DNA from: Doris montereyensis | Taxonomy: Eukaryota > Mollusca > Gastropoda > Nudibranchia > Dorididae | Length of the DNA: 64,000 nucleotides | Assembly (NCBI GenBank): GCA_037039925.1 | Contig: JAXRKP010001726.1 | Coordinates: 1 to 64,000 of the forward strand | Direction: 5' to 3' | Part shown: positions 48,001-60,039 of the stretch, in pieces | How positions within the stretch are numbered: the stretch's first letter is position 1 | How the letters are laid out: each line of letters opens with the position of its first letter | Notes under the pieces: model-generated | What the model was told of the DNA's origin: nothing | The model's database searches: none | What the model saw: the letters and a program-made list of their open reading frames with translations, nothing else | Made by a program: the position numbers and the translations under genes

Positions 48001-51000
48001 TAAAGTATTGTCGGCCTCATTGTGACACGGCAATGTGATGTGGTGGCCCTATTTTCTGTACGCATTCGCTTAGACCAAATAGGTATCGCCTTGGCCAATC
48101 AGTAAAGTTGTAACAATGATACTGTTAATTTTGTGGGGTCAGTAATTCTATGGTAAGTGGCTGTGCCTAGTGTACATATTCTACTAATAATTACTGATAA
48201 TAGAATATAAAAACTTGTTTCAGGATTCATTACAGCTGTGTGCCAGAGTTTTGGGAGTTGTGCTGAAATTGGTGTCTCTCATTGGACTCATTATTGTTGT
48301 GTTTGGTTATTCAAATTCCTTTTCTGGCACTCCAGTTATATGGTGGCTCTGCTCTTACTGATGGAAATGGTAAGTTCTAAAAGTCTCATTTACTTCTTGA
48401 GGAATTTATAGGCTATCTTAATCTTATGGTACATGTAAAAGTAAGGATGATTTCATAGCATTCCACTTCCAGTAAAAATGTATGCATGCCAACATGATAC
48501 TAATATTGTTATAATCTAGTGTGTCATTTGTTTAAATGACCGTTTTTGATGTTTAAAGATTTGGCGAGTATTGAGTGTAGCCGCCTGCAAAGTGCATCAG
48601 ACTAACATTTTAACATACTACTTCTCCGTCTGCATTGCTGTTAGTTACTGTTACACATTTACAAGGATCCGATATAGATTGAAAAGATTTAGAGTGATAC
48701 TCAAAGTAAAGCTCTATCAGATTAAAAGTGTTTCTAAGATGTCCAAAATATGATCGTGTATTTAAAAAATGACTGGTTATAAAGCAAATCACATCACAGC
48801 TTCCCAATTATAAAGACATCATTCATAGTTTTCTTTCTTGTCTCTTAAGTTAAGGATGTGCATTGATGAGAAAAGACGGTGACATACAAGCTGTTAAAGG
48901 AGCAAACATATTTCATTCAACATGAATATTTATAACTAAGCAGAAAATAGATTGCGGTTTAAAAACAAAAATGACCAGCCCGTATTGAGATTTTTTTCTT
49001 TCTACTTCCTTCATAGGCCCCTCATTATTGAAATGGTATTGTGGTTATGTACTGGTCATTGCAATCAATGGAGTCACAGAGGCCTTTACTTTTGCTGCTA
49101 TGGCTAAGGAAGATGTTGATAAGTAAGTTATTCTTAACATTGTGAAGCAGCACCCTGTGTTTTGTTGTTTTTTTTTCTTTCTTATATGTTTCATTTGATA
49201 ATAGGCTCAACATATTTCTATTAGTCAAATTTTACATTATAACTTGTATTGTTCCTTACTTTTCATACACGGACAAAACTGATGTTGTTTTTAAAACTGT
49301 CATGATTGGTTTTTTATTGTTACCAGGTACAATCGCAAAATGCTGCTGTTTTCTGCCCTCTTTTTATTCTCATCCTGGCTGTTGACTTCAGTGATAGGAA
49401 GTGTTGGATTCATTTTAGCAAACTGCCTAAATATGGGGGCAAGAATCCTGCACAGGTAATTTACTTCAGCGGTGAAACTTATTCATAATACATGTACATT
49501 ATTACTACACGCAAGATTATTATCACAACCTGATTCTCGTCTACTTAGAATACCTCCTGATTTATCTACACATTCATGGTAAATAATATCTCTTAAGATA
49601 AAAACTCTTCGAACTGTGTCCTTGGCCTCCTATGAAAACGGTTATACAATAAAAGTGAACTGTTTTTAATATGGTGGGCTCCACTAATGCCAACATCCTT
49701 TTAAAATTAAGTCGATACTCTTTTCACATCATCTGACACACACATGGTCTATCATATATTTCTGGCCAAACATTGCAGTCTTTCTCTCTCCCTATGAGTA
49801 TGACTATGACGTCATTATGCCGAATCATTATCATTTACCTCTCCTTTAGGGGTTGGGGGTTTCTAAAGTGATTTTGTTTGCTTTTGAGTTTGGATTTTTC
49901 CTTTAAGTACATATACATGTATGTATGAGTAACTGTCAAAAGATAGTCATCTTATATCATTGACAAGTTTACAGAGTCTTGGTTGTTATGGAAACGGCCG
50001 CCATTGTGGATTTTGACACACTTTTCAAAAATCTATCTCTTCACTTAGTTATGAATAAAATCACTCAAAACCTATGCAGATTGTTTTTCTATTTAATATC
50101 TAAAGTGTGATGTGGGGAAATTGAGATATTTTGGATATGTAAAAAAAAAGAATTTGAAAAATAACATATTGTGTAATGTAAAAATGGCATTTTTATTACA
50201 AAATGAAAACTTTTCTCAAAAAGTTTGCAACATGGTCAACCGCCCTCTGGCATTCAATTTTATGTAAACTTTTTAGATTTTATCCTTGTCTGTCCATTGA
50301 CCACCCCCAATTTTTTTGCCCTGACCAATTTTCCCATAAATGCCTGTTTTTTCTACTTCCCAAGCACTGGGCATTTTTAGGCGTGTACGGTAACTACTGT
50401 ACTATAACTGGAATTTAAGAATGAATATTTATTTATTTTTTTACATTTCCACAGCATCTGGTACATTCAGCACTTCTTTAAAACAACGGATTACCGCCCT
50501 CTTAAAAATGCAATTCCATCAGTGGCTGTTACTTTTTCTCTTATTGCATCTTTTATCATCACATCAGTATCTGAGGTGAGTTAAAAAACAAACCAGGTTT
50601 GTGTTTATTATATTTTACTGTTGATGTCAAAGTTTTTAAAGTGCGGCTCATTACATTTGATGCTATTCTTCCATGGTCATGTAGTCACTGTATCTATTTC
50701 ATTAATGGATTGATTGAATCCAAAGTGTAATAAAACTTGAGTGTAAATTGTAATAGTAAAGGGTTGCAAGGACTTAATTAAAGGTCCCATCGAATACCAG
50801 GGTCACAGTTAAAGAAAAAGTGTCTAGCTTGTTTATCTTTTAATCCATTTTTATGGCTTGTAATCTTATGATAGAAGAATTCTTTATAATTTGGGATTAA
50901 ATTGGGAAATTGTTGGAAAATGATTACATGTAGGACACTCATATATGTACAGTCACAATGATCTTCAGAACATTGTCAAGTTGGCTTGATGTCTTCTATT

Positions 51001-51982
51001 GTTCACATTATATATTTATATAATAAAAGTTTACACTGAGGAGAGTATGAAAGATTGCCAACAATAACTCTGACAGGAGTGGGTTCTGAGGATCAAGGGC
51101 TGGTTGTCAGCCTGACAAAAAAGTCTTAGTGCTGATAGTGATACTGAACAGAACACTAATCTCAAATTTTTAAAAACTTATCTTTTTTTTTCATCATCTC
51201 TTCTTGTGTTATTCTGCTCTCTTTTCTAACAACCAATGTATGACTATGAACTACTCTTATTCATCTGTCAAGTCTCTATAATAGTAAGTAAATACTTGCA
51301 TGCTCTCACTGGGATATAATCCTCTACTCACCTCTGTATTACCAGTCATGCACTGTGCTTTAGAAAACCTCTTAAGTTCTATTGAAGGCAAGATTTTGAT
51401 CTAAGAGAGCATATAATATTATATCTCCATGAAACACTAGCCAGAAGAAGCAATGTGCTCATAAAAAATATAATCACGTGAAATCATTTCTCCTGGACTG
51501 AATTATGAATAAGGCATAAGTGGACTACATGCGCATGTTTATATGAAAGATAGTTTTTGCTGTTATTACTTGTGTGGTGGTCATAGTAACAGTCGTCGTT
51601 ATAGCTATGCTAGAAGTAGTAGCAGTAGTTGTAAAGTAGGTCTATGAGTAGAGTAGTAGAAGTTGAAGTGGTAGTAATAGAAATAGTAATATTTGTCATT
51701 GTTGTAGTAGTAGTTAAAATAGTAGCAGTAGTAATTATAATTATTCTTAAACTAAATTATTGTAATCGTTGTAGTAGTGTAAGAATCACATTTGTTTATA
51801 TTGTTTTGGCATGAAATCAATTAATATTATTCACCCGCCCTCTCCATTTTGTTCTTCCTCAGAGGTTACTGTGTACAGAGGAATCTCAAGTCTTCTATAA
51901 ATTGGGCCACATTGGCATTTCTGCAACCTGTCTAATGGGGGTGGTCACATGTGTACTGATCACAGAAAAAAGACCTGCTTAG
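33404..51982 (+). CDS. RFT1: RFT1 homologue (ER membrane, N-glycosylation), 14 exons
   Basis: Multi-pass ER membrane protein needed for N-glycosylation. It was proposed to flip Man5GlcNAc2-PP-dolichol, although that activity is disputed. Exons: 33404-33485, 37758-37843, 38732-38846, 39450-39630, 41957-42059, 42583-42718, 43449-43527, 44165-44215, 45528-45658, 48224-48369, 49017-49122, 49327-49455, 50455-50575, 51863-51982. All introns are GT-AG. About 528 codons; human RFT1 has 541. Landmarks: [12 protein letters not shown] (exon 2), EAFERACLS (3), [10 protein letters not shown] (4), [18 protein letters not shown] (7), [11 protein letters not shown] (9), [20 protein letters not shown] (11), [17 protein letters not shown] (12). 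Single-base slips lie in exons 1, 3 (twice), 5, 6 and 10. Correcting the second slip in exon 3 gives QVINLLWC and restores the phase into exon 4. The start could be 33,404 or the in-frame ATG at 33,434. Intron 1 holds the LINE at 33,730. Confidence 0.95.
33730..36967 (+). mobile_element. RTE-like non-LTR retrotransposon, nearly full length
   Basis: An APE endonuclease is followed by reverse transcriptase. Endonuclease: [26 protein letters not shown] and [10 protein letters not shown] (33,970-34,560). Reverse transcriptase, one open frame at 35,016-36,215: [64 protein letters not shown] and the catalytic [11 protein letters not shown]-terminal part at 36,212-36,800 includes [25 protein letters not shown] and [13 protein letters not shown]. 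The element ends in CTGATAAAGAAAGAAAGAAAG. Stops around 34,100, 34,175, 34,563 and 34,750 and frame breaks interrupt the 5' half, but the catalytic core is intact. It sits in RFT1 intron 1 in sense orientation. I found no clear target-site duplication. Confidence 0.9.
37000..37757. other. RFT1 intron 1, right part
   Basis: AT-rich intron between the LINE and RFT1 exon 2. I see no feature apart from a polypyrimidine tract and CAG acceptor before 37,758. Confidence 0.5.
38995..39122. repeat. poly-C plus (CT)n microsatellite
   Basis: A C run followed by about 115 bp of CT repeat in RFT1 intron 3. Confidence 0.95.
40505..40700 (+). repeat. tRNA-derived SINE remnant
   Basis: A tRNA-like head (GGTTGGTAGCTTAGTAGAGA and a B-box-like GAATTCAATCC) precedes CAACCCAGTGGTGAAATGGG. 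It is diverged from families A and B. It lies in RFT1 intron 4. Confidence 0.5.
40929..41873. mobile_element. family R element, copy 2
   Basis: It shares GTAACTGTCAAAATACAGTC, TTGCCATAGAAACGGC, ACATTGACAAGAGGAAC and GGTCCAAAACTCGCCAGTCC with the element at 22,281, in one unit and without the left G-rich end. The right end is CCCCCCCTTTA. It lies in RFT1 intron 4. Confidence 0.75.
42915..43205 (+). repeat. clustered SINE-like repeats, family C
   Basis: Two or three overlapping partial copies of the CATCTTGCTGTTCC..CACCCTGAAATCAC..GGTAAATTTCA unit, ending in an (AT)n tract at 43,207-43,224. They lie in RFT1 intron 6. Confidence 0.6.
45105..45235 (+). repeat. SINE-like repeat, family C
   Basis: CATCTTGCCTTTTCCTCTTA, ACTCACCCTGAGATAATCAC and a GATAAACTGCAATAAATCAA tail match the copies at 405 and 42,915. 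RFT1 intron 8. Confidence 0.6.
47672..47785 (+). repeat. SINE family A, 5'-truncated copy
   Basis: It begins inside the body (GGCTGTTTACAGGGAAGCCC) and ends GGATGTGGGTAAAATCAAAT, matching the 3' part of the family A copies. RFT1 intron 9. Confidence 0.75.
49850..50230. mobile_element. family R element, partial copy 3
   Basis: It starts TTTAGGGGTTGGGGG and contains GTAACTGTCAAAAGATAGTC, GGAAACGGCCGCCATTGTGG and CTTTTCTCAAAAAGTTTGCA. The right half is absent. It supports a G-rich terminus after TA. RFT1 intron 12. Confidence 0.7.
51580..51780. repeat. degenerate (TAG)n repeat
   Basis: About 200 bp of interrupted GTAGTAGTAG-type sequence in RFT1 intron 13. Confidence 0.8.
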
Positions 51983-52056
51983 CACAGTGATTCAGCAACT
52001 CAAGAGAAGCAAAAGGCCAGGATGGGAAAGAAAAGAGTAGCTGATATTCATAAATG

Positions 52057-52062
52057 AATAAA
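52057..52062 (+). promoter_or_regulatory. polyadenylation signal of RFT1
   Basis: AATAAA 75 bp after the TAG stop at 51,980-51,982. A TTTATTTATTT at about 52,178-52,188 gives an AATAAA on the minus strand that could serve the convergent CHCHD7 gene. The 900 bp between the two stops holds nothing else I recognise. Confidence 0.6.
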
Positions 52063-52965
52063 TACATTGTTGAACTAAATTCTGGCTTCCTATGGTATGA
52101 CTGACAAAAAATTACGATAAATAATCAATTATGGGAAGAAAAAAACTCAACATAATCACATTTGTTTTAAAAACATTTATTTATTTAACCTCCCATTGAC
52201 TTTTTCACCTTTCTTTCTCTCTCACATACATGCTCTCAAGCATACATATTCACTTTGATTACACTGGTTTAAGTATTCAATCTAGATTTAATAAATATAA
52301 ATAGCTTGAATCTTTAAGCAAATGTGTATGGTAGTGGTAGGTTTGATATAAGCTTCCAGGAACGACATCTTAAAGCCACACATGGTCAAACACATTAGGG
52401 ACATGTCTCATGTCTTTGCCTCTACTGGATTTATTTACACCAAAAACTTTTACCTCATAGGTGATAGATTTTGATGAACTTCATCCATTAAAGCTTTTTA
52501 AAACTTGGTTTTGTTTAGAATTAGAACCATACAACAGTAATTTTAGAAATAATAACAATGAATCACTATTGTCATTGTAGGACTGGGAATTGGTGAGCTT
52601 TTGCCTAGCTAGACTAATACTAAAACTAAAATGATGCAAACACTCAGCAAATCTTCTGAATGAGTCTATATATTAAAGAAGGATATAATATATAAAGATA
52701 AAATTTTCGAGCATACCAGGACCTCACTGGAACAAATAATAAGGGCCGTGTAAAGGAACAAAGAAAGAGCAACATGTAAAATACAGCAGCCATTGCCTTC
52801 TTATGAAAATATGTTCTGGTTCTGAGAGCCTAACTTTACCTGTCAACAGACCTGAACGCTTGATTCATAATTACAACCACAATCAATATTTATTAACAAA
52901 CCTAAACCAAATATATAAATTCAAACAAATTCATTCTTATTCTAGGAACTTAAATTGTTCTCAAC

Positions 52966-55900
52966 TTAAAAAGTGTTGGTAATCTTTTTGATTGATTCAC
53001 GTTCACTTGGAATTGGAAGATGAGGAACAAGTCCCCTTTTCTTGCGATCTGACTCAACTCTGGCCTTTGGGAGAAAAAAAAGAGTTCACAAAAATAAATG
53101 ACAATTCAAAATTGTATTAATAGATCTCCTTTCAATTATTTTCTCTCGTAATTTCACTTCTGGTTGTAGATCCTAAACAAGCCTTACACTGATACAGTGG
53201 TGCTACGTTCTGGCCTTAGAACTTGGATGTCTGCTAATATATATATATATATATATATTTGTATACAGTTAATGAGTGGTTTTTTATTTGATTTTACCCA
53301 CATTCACAAAAAAGGAAATCTCTGGGGTTTGAGTAGGACTTTTAATTTTGCCCAGACTACCATGTAAACAGCCAAGGGATCCCCTTTTTATTTGCCGTCT
53401 CCAATGGGACTAGGTGTCGATCCACCTACCAGGACCAGGGGGGTATGTTTATTCGAAAAAAATGTTTCAACCTTGGAACCAACAACCTTTTTGTTGACAG
53501 GCCGACACTTTGCCTCTTGACTACCAAGTCCCCCACTTAATTGGTTGCTGTCCAGAGCTGGGATGTATTTTCAATGTCTTTTTAGTTACTGTCAATCTGG
53601 ACCTACTATGAATTAAGTTTTCATTTACAAAGAAGTCATGGATCTCTAAGATAGGCCACACACATACACAAAGGCATGAGTTTAAAATAAAGATAAAGAC
53701 ATGTAGACATTCATGGTTCAGGGTTATCCTTTATTTACAGATGACCTGCACCTTTGGAGCTTGTGTTTCTATATCTAAGAGGAAATGTTTCAATTTATAA
53801 TTTAATTGAACAAACAAATATTTACTACGGGCAGTAAAAGGAATAACAATGTTTTTGACCATTAATTTTCCAGTGTAGTAATTTGGTCCCCTTTATGCAA
53901 GAATAGCATGAGTATCAATAGTATTATTGATATCATATGGGTGGCGACTGCAGACCATTGATAAAGTGTCAATCTTTCTACCAAAAGGCTGCGGGTTCGA
54001 GTTCAGACGGTTGTAAGATTTTCTCGTTTTTATTGAGTAAAATCTGTTGATCCATCTAGCCCCATCAGAGAATGATAATAAAAAGGAGGTCTTGTGTGCA
54101 GATCACAACACTGTGCACGTTAAATATCCCTTGCCTGTCTACAGGACAGCCCGGGCAAAATAAAAAATCCCACTAAAACCCCTGAGATCACCTTAGTTGT
54201 GGATGTGGGTAAATCAAATCAAAAGCATTAGAGGGGGATTAGATTTCATACAAGTGAACCCCATACAGATATGGTAATTCATAATATAAATTCAATATAT
54301 TTATGAGAAGAGATCCGAACATTACAAACGAAAATGAACAATGTAATTTTGTCCGATGAAGTTCTTGAAGAAGGCTTACCACAGGGTTCATCAATAAGTT
54401 GCACCTTGTTTCTTGTTTACATCAATAGCCTTTCAAATATGCTCAAGTATGAAACAGCCCTATACGCAGATGACTTGGCAATATGGGAAACAAGCAGAAA
54501 TACCAAAATAGCAGCTCGGAAAATGAATGAAAACCTGAAGAGACTTGATGAGTATTGTCGGAAATGGAAGATAAAAATTAATACATCTAAAACAGTCTAC
54601 ACCATATTCACAAAGAGCCACAAGGTTTTGCCAAACTCAACCTAAAACTAATCAGCAATGGTGAACAGATTGAGAAAGAGAGCAATCCAATATATCTTGG
54701 TATACAACTAGACCATCAGCTAACCATAAAAAAGCACACATGCAACATCAAAGCTAAAGGTGTAAGAAAACTCAATCTTTTAAAAAAGTTCCTCATGGGG
54801 ATCAGATAAACAGACCCTTATAAACCTGTAATTGGGATATGCTCGCCCATCCCTCGAGTATAGCAGCTCTATCCTAAGCTTATGTAGCAAATCCAACCTG
54901 ATGACAGTGGACAGGGTCCAAAACAATAATCTACGTTTTTTAGTGGAGGCATGAGATCAACCCCCACAGCTGCGTGTGAAATACATACCAATGTGGAACC
55001 TCTCGACATGCGCAGGGACAAAGCAGTATTAGAGGTATATGAAAGAAGAAAAGGATGAGTTCCACCCATCCAAACAGAAAAATTGTCGATAACTGACGAT
55101 CAAAATATAGAATAAAGCAGAAATCACCACTACATCATGCTATGGAGCTAAAAGAAAGACACCATCTCCCAGAACAAAGAAAAGAAACACCATGGGTTAA
55201 CAGAGACCCACCAAATATCATATTCAAAGAGCCTCAAATCAAGATGGAGCTGATTCAACTGATTGACAATCAAAAAACGAAATCAGGTCCGCTAACCCTG
55301 ACGATGTCATCACAAAAAACATTGATGACTACCCTGACAGCTGGATCCATATATACACAGATGGGTCAGCTTTCAAAGCAACATCAAATGCAGGGTATCG
55401 TATTTACATCCAATACCCAGATGGCACCTCTGATGAATTCTCTGGAGCTTGCGGAGAAAAATGTACCAACTTTGAAGGAGAGGCAGCAGCCATAGAAACA
55501 GTACTCTACCACCTCAACACTATTTTCAGTACATTTCCAGCTAAAATATCAGATATCGTCATTTTTACATATGCAATGTCTGTCCAACAAGTTCTCAACA
55601 ACTGCCAGAGATCTGATCTCAGACAACCACGATTAGAAGCTGACCAACTAATTAAAACATATCACATAGGCAGTGAATCCCTGGACATGTAGACACATCA
55701 GGAAATGACAAAGCAGACACTCTCGCCAAGGGGATCTAGATAAGAACAACCAAACACAAAAACTACAATGCAGACCGCGAACGAATCATCAAAATTAACA
55801 GCAAAGAGGACTGGATGAACAGCTGGGCTTTGGGAAAGACTGGAAGAGATTTATACCGACATATGGCCACCCCTGCCAAACAAATGACAACATCAACCAA

Positions 55901-56590
55901 CTTAAACGAAAAGACCAAATCATCATCTTCAGACTCCGAACACACCACATACAGCTAAACATGCATCTAAACAGAATAAATCCTGAACATGCCCTTATTG
56001 TGTCCTCTTTGTGACCACCCCATGAAACTGTGACGCCTCACCTATTTGCATGCCACAAATTGAAAGACCTACGCGATAAACTACCTCCCGAAAAAACATG
56101 ATACTTGGAACACTATAGCAGATGGAAAACACCTGCAGATACCAGTACATGGTATTGGGCCGAAAGAACAAATTACATCCGAGCGTTACTGTATCAGTAA
56201 CAACAACAACAACATGAGAAGATATGGATATTCTTCAAAGAAATGACTAACACTATCACACAAAGCAGTCTTATGAAATCAGAGATTAAATATATGCATA
56301 GATAGCTATTTTTTCTAATTTAAAGTACAGTACATGTAATTAACCTAGTTATCTTGTCACACAACCATAGTGCAGTAATATATGCCTCATGGCTTGTTAT
56401 ATTCAGTTGTTCTTTTTCTAAATTGAACATAAACATCTCCAAATAATTAGGTCTGAAACATAAAAAAAACAAACTAAAAATATAATAATTACCCAGAATT
56501 TGCGGCAAATGCGATAATTTAAAAGAAGTCTTTACATTGGGTCCGATCATATCCTGAATCATCCAAGCACTTCATTGTCTTTTCATGTTC
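52966..56590 (-). CDS. CHCHD7: CHCHD7/COX23 homologue, last two exons
   Basis: Small twin-CX9C protein of the mitochondrial intermembrane space; yeast Cox23 supports cytochrome c oxidase assembly. Minus-strand exon 56,493-56,590 starts EHEKTMKCLDDSGYDRTQC and continues KDFFLNYRICRKFW. The second CX9C pair is complete, and the second Cys of the first pair is present. One T is missing in the run at 56,521-56,524, so the frame hits TAA after KDFF unless corrected. The last exon, 52,966-53,064, reads RVESDRKKRGLVPHLPIPSE and ends KKITNTF. It aligns residue for residue with the human tail (..RRKNGVKPFMPTAAERDEIL..). The acceptor CCAAAG and donor GTAATT are in phase. The first exon, with the first Cys, was not found and may lie beyond the window. 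The intron holds two SINEs and a LINE. The gene is convergent with RFT1. Confidence 0.85.
53239..53260. repeat. (AT)n microsatellite
   Basis: Eleven AT units beside the minus-strand SINE in the CHCHD7 intron. Confidence 0.9.
53270..53532 (-). repeat. SINE family A, full copy
   Basis: On the minus strand a tRNA-like head (GGGGGACTTGGTAGTCAAGA and TTGGTTCCAAGG) leads into the shared body (CCCATTGGAGACGGCAAAT) and the GTGGGTAAAATCAAAT tail. Confidence 0.8.
53938..54228 (+). repeat. SINE family A, full copy
   Basis: The head contains AAGGCTGCGGGTTCGAGTTC (a clear B box). The body has CCCATCAGAGAATGATAAT and CTACAGGACAGCCCGGGCAA, and the tail is GTGGGTAAATCAAATCAAAA. It lies in inverted orientation to the copy at 53,270 in the same intron. 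Confidence 0.85.
54235..56212 (+). mobile_element. 5'-truncated LINE with RNase H (I/Nimb-like)
   Basis: It begins inside the reverse transcriptase: LPQGSSISCTLFLVYINSLS and the intact catalytic box ALYADDLAIW (54,334-54,645). Broken frames follow, then an RNase H domain: WIHIYTDGSAFKAT (about 55,347), ACGEKCTNFEGEAAAIE and GHVDTSGNDKADTLAKG. It ends in CAGTAACAACAACAACAAC. RNase H after the reverse transcriptase is typical of the I superfamily. Multiple shifts and stops make it inactive. It lies in the CHCHD7 intron in antisense orientation. Confidence 0.82.
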
Positions 56591-56999
56591 CTGTGGAAAA
56601 TTTACATGACTGAGCAAAATCAGGGAAAGCAGAATCAGTATAATTTAAACCATTTTCAAATTTGGAAATGTCCTATCAAACATACCTGATGATTGAAAAT
56701 GTTACAGTATGAGTATGACTGACATAATGGGAAAAATATCGTTCTGGGTAAAATGTATGAGTTAAGAAGCTTACAATACTTACACTATGTGGTGTCAATC
56801 AAATTCTTTTCAGTATTCTTTGTATCCATTTAATGTATTTTAAAAAACCAAAAAACCATAAGCATTCTTGGCATCTAATGCATTGTGCAGCAACACTATC
56901 GACTTCTACTTTTGCAGCTACTACTACTATCGCCAGTGCCACCATAACTATCACATGTACTATCAGGGTCATTTGTTAAATATCTGAAATGGTATAGAA

Positions 57000-57990
57000 G
57001 GAATAATAGCATCGCCTTCAAATGTTCACAACTTTTCAAGGTACTCTCCTTGAACTCATATGCACAGTTACAACCGCCTGAACCATGAGTTAAACAAAGT
57101 CAAAGCAGTTTTGCCACATTTCTGAGGGTATGGCTGAAATTTCACCATCAAATGCCCTTTGACTACTTTGAGATTCTGAAAGTTGATCCCACAGAGGTTT
57201 TCTTGAACATGTGGGAACAGGGTGCTAGGTCGCGAGAATATGGAGGGTGGGTAAGATTTTGAACATTGTTTTTGGTCAAAGACTACACCATTGCAAAGGC
57301 TGTGAGAGCACTGACATTGACATGGTGCCATTTTGGGCCTGTCCTTGGACGGAGTTGTCTCCACTTTTCTAAAACTGTCGGTACACAGTGGTTTCCATAC
57401 CAATCTGAGTTGACTGTGTGCCTGTCTTGGAGGAGTATCGTGGCTATGGGTCTTCGAGCTGAAAACACTGCTCATCATTTGCTTTCCAAAACTTCAAGAT
57501 CTTTTCAATTTCAAAGGGACCTCGTCAGGATAAAGCCATACTATACTTAAGATTGGCGCTTCTTTTTCAAGGTCATGCATAATATAAGCCCATGCTTCAC
57601 CATCAGTCCTGATATTTTCATATTCAATGTTTCCAGATCAACCTTCGTCAAATAGTGGAGCAAAATTAAACCTTTTGTTCATTGGTGAGTTGTGACACCC
57701 ATCGAGCTGACACTTTGTTTGCCTTGTGTGGACAAGTGCATTTGTGCAGTATCTTCAAGATACTAGGTGATGACAAACTCAGGAATGTTTTATCGCATGA
57801 TAGGTTATTCGTGCATCATTCTTGATCATAGTTCTTTTGTAGGCAGACGCTGACTTTTGAGTAAACAACACTTAAAGGTCTGCCTTCATCTTTGGGATGA
57901 CCTCCACTTTAAACCCACCAAACCAGAAATAAATTTGAGATTTTGATGGAGCAGATGTCCCAGATAAATTATGCAAAGTTTCAAAGCAAA
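57000..57990 (-). pseudogene. mariner-type transposase, broken
   Basis: On the minus strand, joined frames resemble a mariner transposase: a helix-turn-helix part with IYFWFGGFK and ARITYHAIK, a segment resembling ARWVSQLTNEQK, then TVNSDWYGNHCVPTVLEKWR, then HPPYSRDLAPC (family form: HPPYSPDLAPCD) near 57,240, and EMWQNCFDF at the end. Stops and shifts are frequent, and I did not find inverted termini. Confidence 0.75.
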
Positions 57991-58350
57991 CTGAAATCAT
58001 TAACCCTTTTAAAATCCTAATACAATAAATCATGGCTAAAAACCATTGTTGTTGTTGTCAACCATTGTGATACCATCTCTATTATGCACCATAGAAAAGT
58101 CACGGTGATGTAAGCTAATGTAACTTTCTGGGAAGTCCTAAGAAAAGGGATGCTTAGTAGTGTGAAGAAAATACGGCTTAAGCTTTATTCCTTCTACCTG
58201 ATTCTGGACACATAACTAATGACCATCATACTACGACTACTATTCTATATGTTAAGTTTTTTCCTTCAGATTACAGCATCAGATCTCCAGGATTTGGAAC
58301 CTAGGACCTCACAATACCATCTGGCAGCCAAATCACTAGGCTACTGCCTT

Positions 58351-58416
58351 GCAAAAATTAAATCATGGTGTGTCTACTTTGCAAGGTATTGCTGAAAACA
58401 CAGCTGTAGGGATAAG

Positions 58417-58421
<5 letters not shown>
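58351..58421. repeat. left copy of a 70-bp direct duplication around the CR1/L2-like LINE
   Basis: GCAAAAATTAAATCATGGTG through CAGCTGTAGGGATAAGATGA is repeated at 63,220-63,289 with two small differences. Both copies run into GA tracts. A tRNA-like SINE remnant on the minus strand precedes this copy (58,270-58,345). Confidence 0.9.
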
Positions 58422-58720
<299 letters not shown>

Positions 58721-58739
58721 GAGACTCATAAATCTACAA

Positions 58740-60039
58740 GTGGATTTATCTTATTTTTGGCCTTGAGGCACCATTATATTTGTGAATCGTGTGCTGTGTT
58801 GTCTTAACATAATTTTTAACGATTTTCTCTCTCTCTCTCTCTGTCGGTCTGTCGCTCTCTCTTTCTCTCTCCTTTTCTCTCTCTCCCTCTCTCTCACACA
58901 CACAACTGGATAAATTTTACAATATTTCAATTTTAAATGGATCATATTTTTCAACCTTTGGATTTAATGGCATTATATTTGTGACAATTGTTGTGTATGT
59001 CTTAACATAATTTAAAACATTTTAATCAGAAACAACAATAAATTTTACAATATTTCAAATTTTAAATGGATCATATTCAATTCAACGGCTTTTAATCAAA
59101 TTTTAATTTGGTTACAATTGTTTACTGTTTACACTTTAAAACATTTTTCACCCCGAGTAGAGAGAGTCCTCGAAATCTAATCACCATCGCGGTGGCAAGC
59201 GACAAACACATTTAATCAAAACAGAGAGCTGACAGAGAGAGAGAGATTCATTCATTCACACAGAAAAGACCACCACAGACAACGGAAATCTAATCAGACA
59301 GACAGAGAGAGACACAACAGACAAACAGAGGGAGAATATAAGTGACTCACTTCAAAAAAGGATAACAGGCAAAAGGGAAATCAAAAGATCTCATTTTAAT
59401 AAATTTGAACACAGAAAAGACAAAAGCCAAGATCCAAAACACTTGAAGTCAGGCAAAAATGATAGAAACAAAACAAAAGAGGAACTTTCAAACAACGACA
59501 GAAACTCACGAGCGATACGAGTCACCCCAACGATATATATAAATTAATCCACGAATTTGTTTTTCACACGCAACAGTGTTTTTTTGTCACAATAAAGTCA
59601 CGAGGAATATTTTTTTTCTAAAGTTCATCCCACCACAAACAATTGAAGAGCAGCCAGGGGACACAAATCTGGAAATGATTAGTAACCTTAGACACAATGT
59701 CCCTCCCCTCATTTTATATGCCACATCAACAACATAGACCCAAACGATGAGATAATTGATATGGCAATAAAAAAATTGCTTGCTTCTACCTTATATTATT
59801 ATATTATCATACACAGAAAACAATGCATTAGTCTCAACAGAAAATTGTGCCAACGATATAGATTGTGAAATTTAATTCAAATTTTCTAAACCCACCACCA
59901 TATCGGAAGACAGGAGCATCTTCAGGTGATGTAGTAAAAAACAATTTAGTCTCAACAGAAAATTGTATTAATTAAAATATAATCATTGGAAGCCAACACT
60001 GAGAATAAGAGAGAGAGAGAGACGATTTTAATCAGATGG
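58740..60039 (+). mobile_element. scrambled 5' region of the CR1/L2-like LINE
   Basis: Pieces of the sequence found in order at 60,040-60,600 appear here shuffled and repeated. TTTAATGG..ATCATATT occurs twice (58,935 and 59,066), CGAAATCTAATCACCATCG occurs at 59,173 and again at 60,186, and TTTAGTCTCAACAGAAAATT occurs near 59,830, 59,945 and 60,540. There is no open coding frame. This may be a rearranged second copy or an assembly mosaic. Confidence 0.6.

Noticed and set aside
57266..57550. Plus-strand open frame of 94 codons over the mariner remnant
   Set aside because: Shadow of the minus-strand transposase. The transposase motifs read only on the minus strand.
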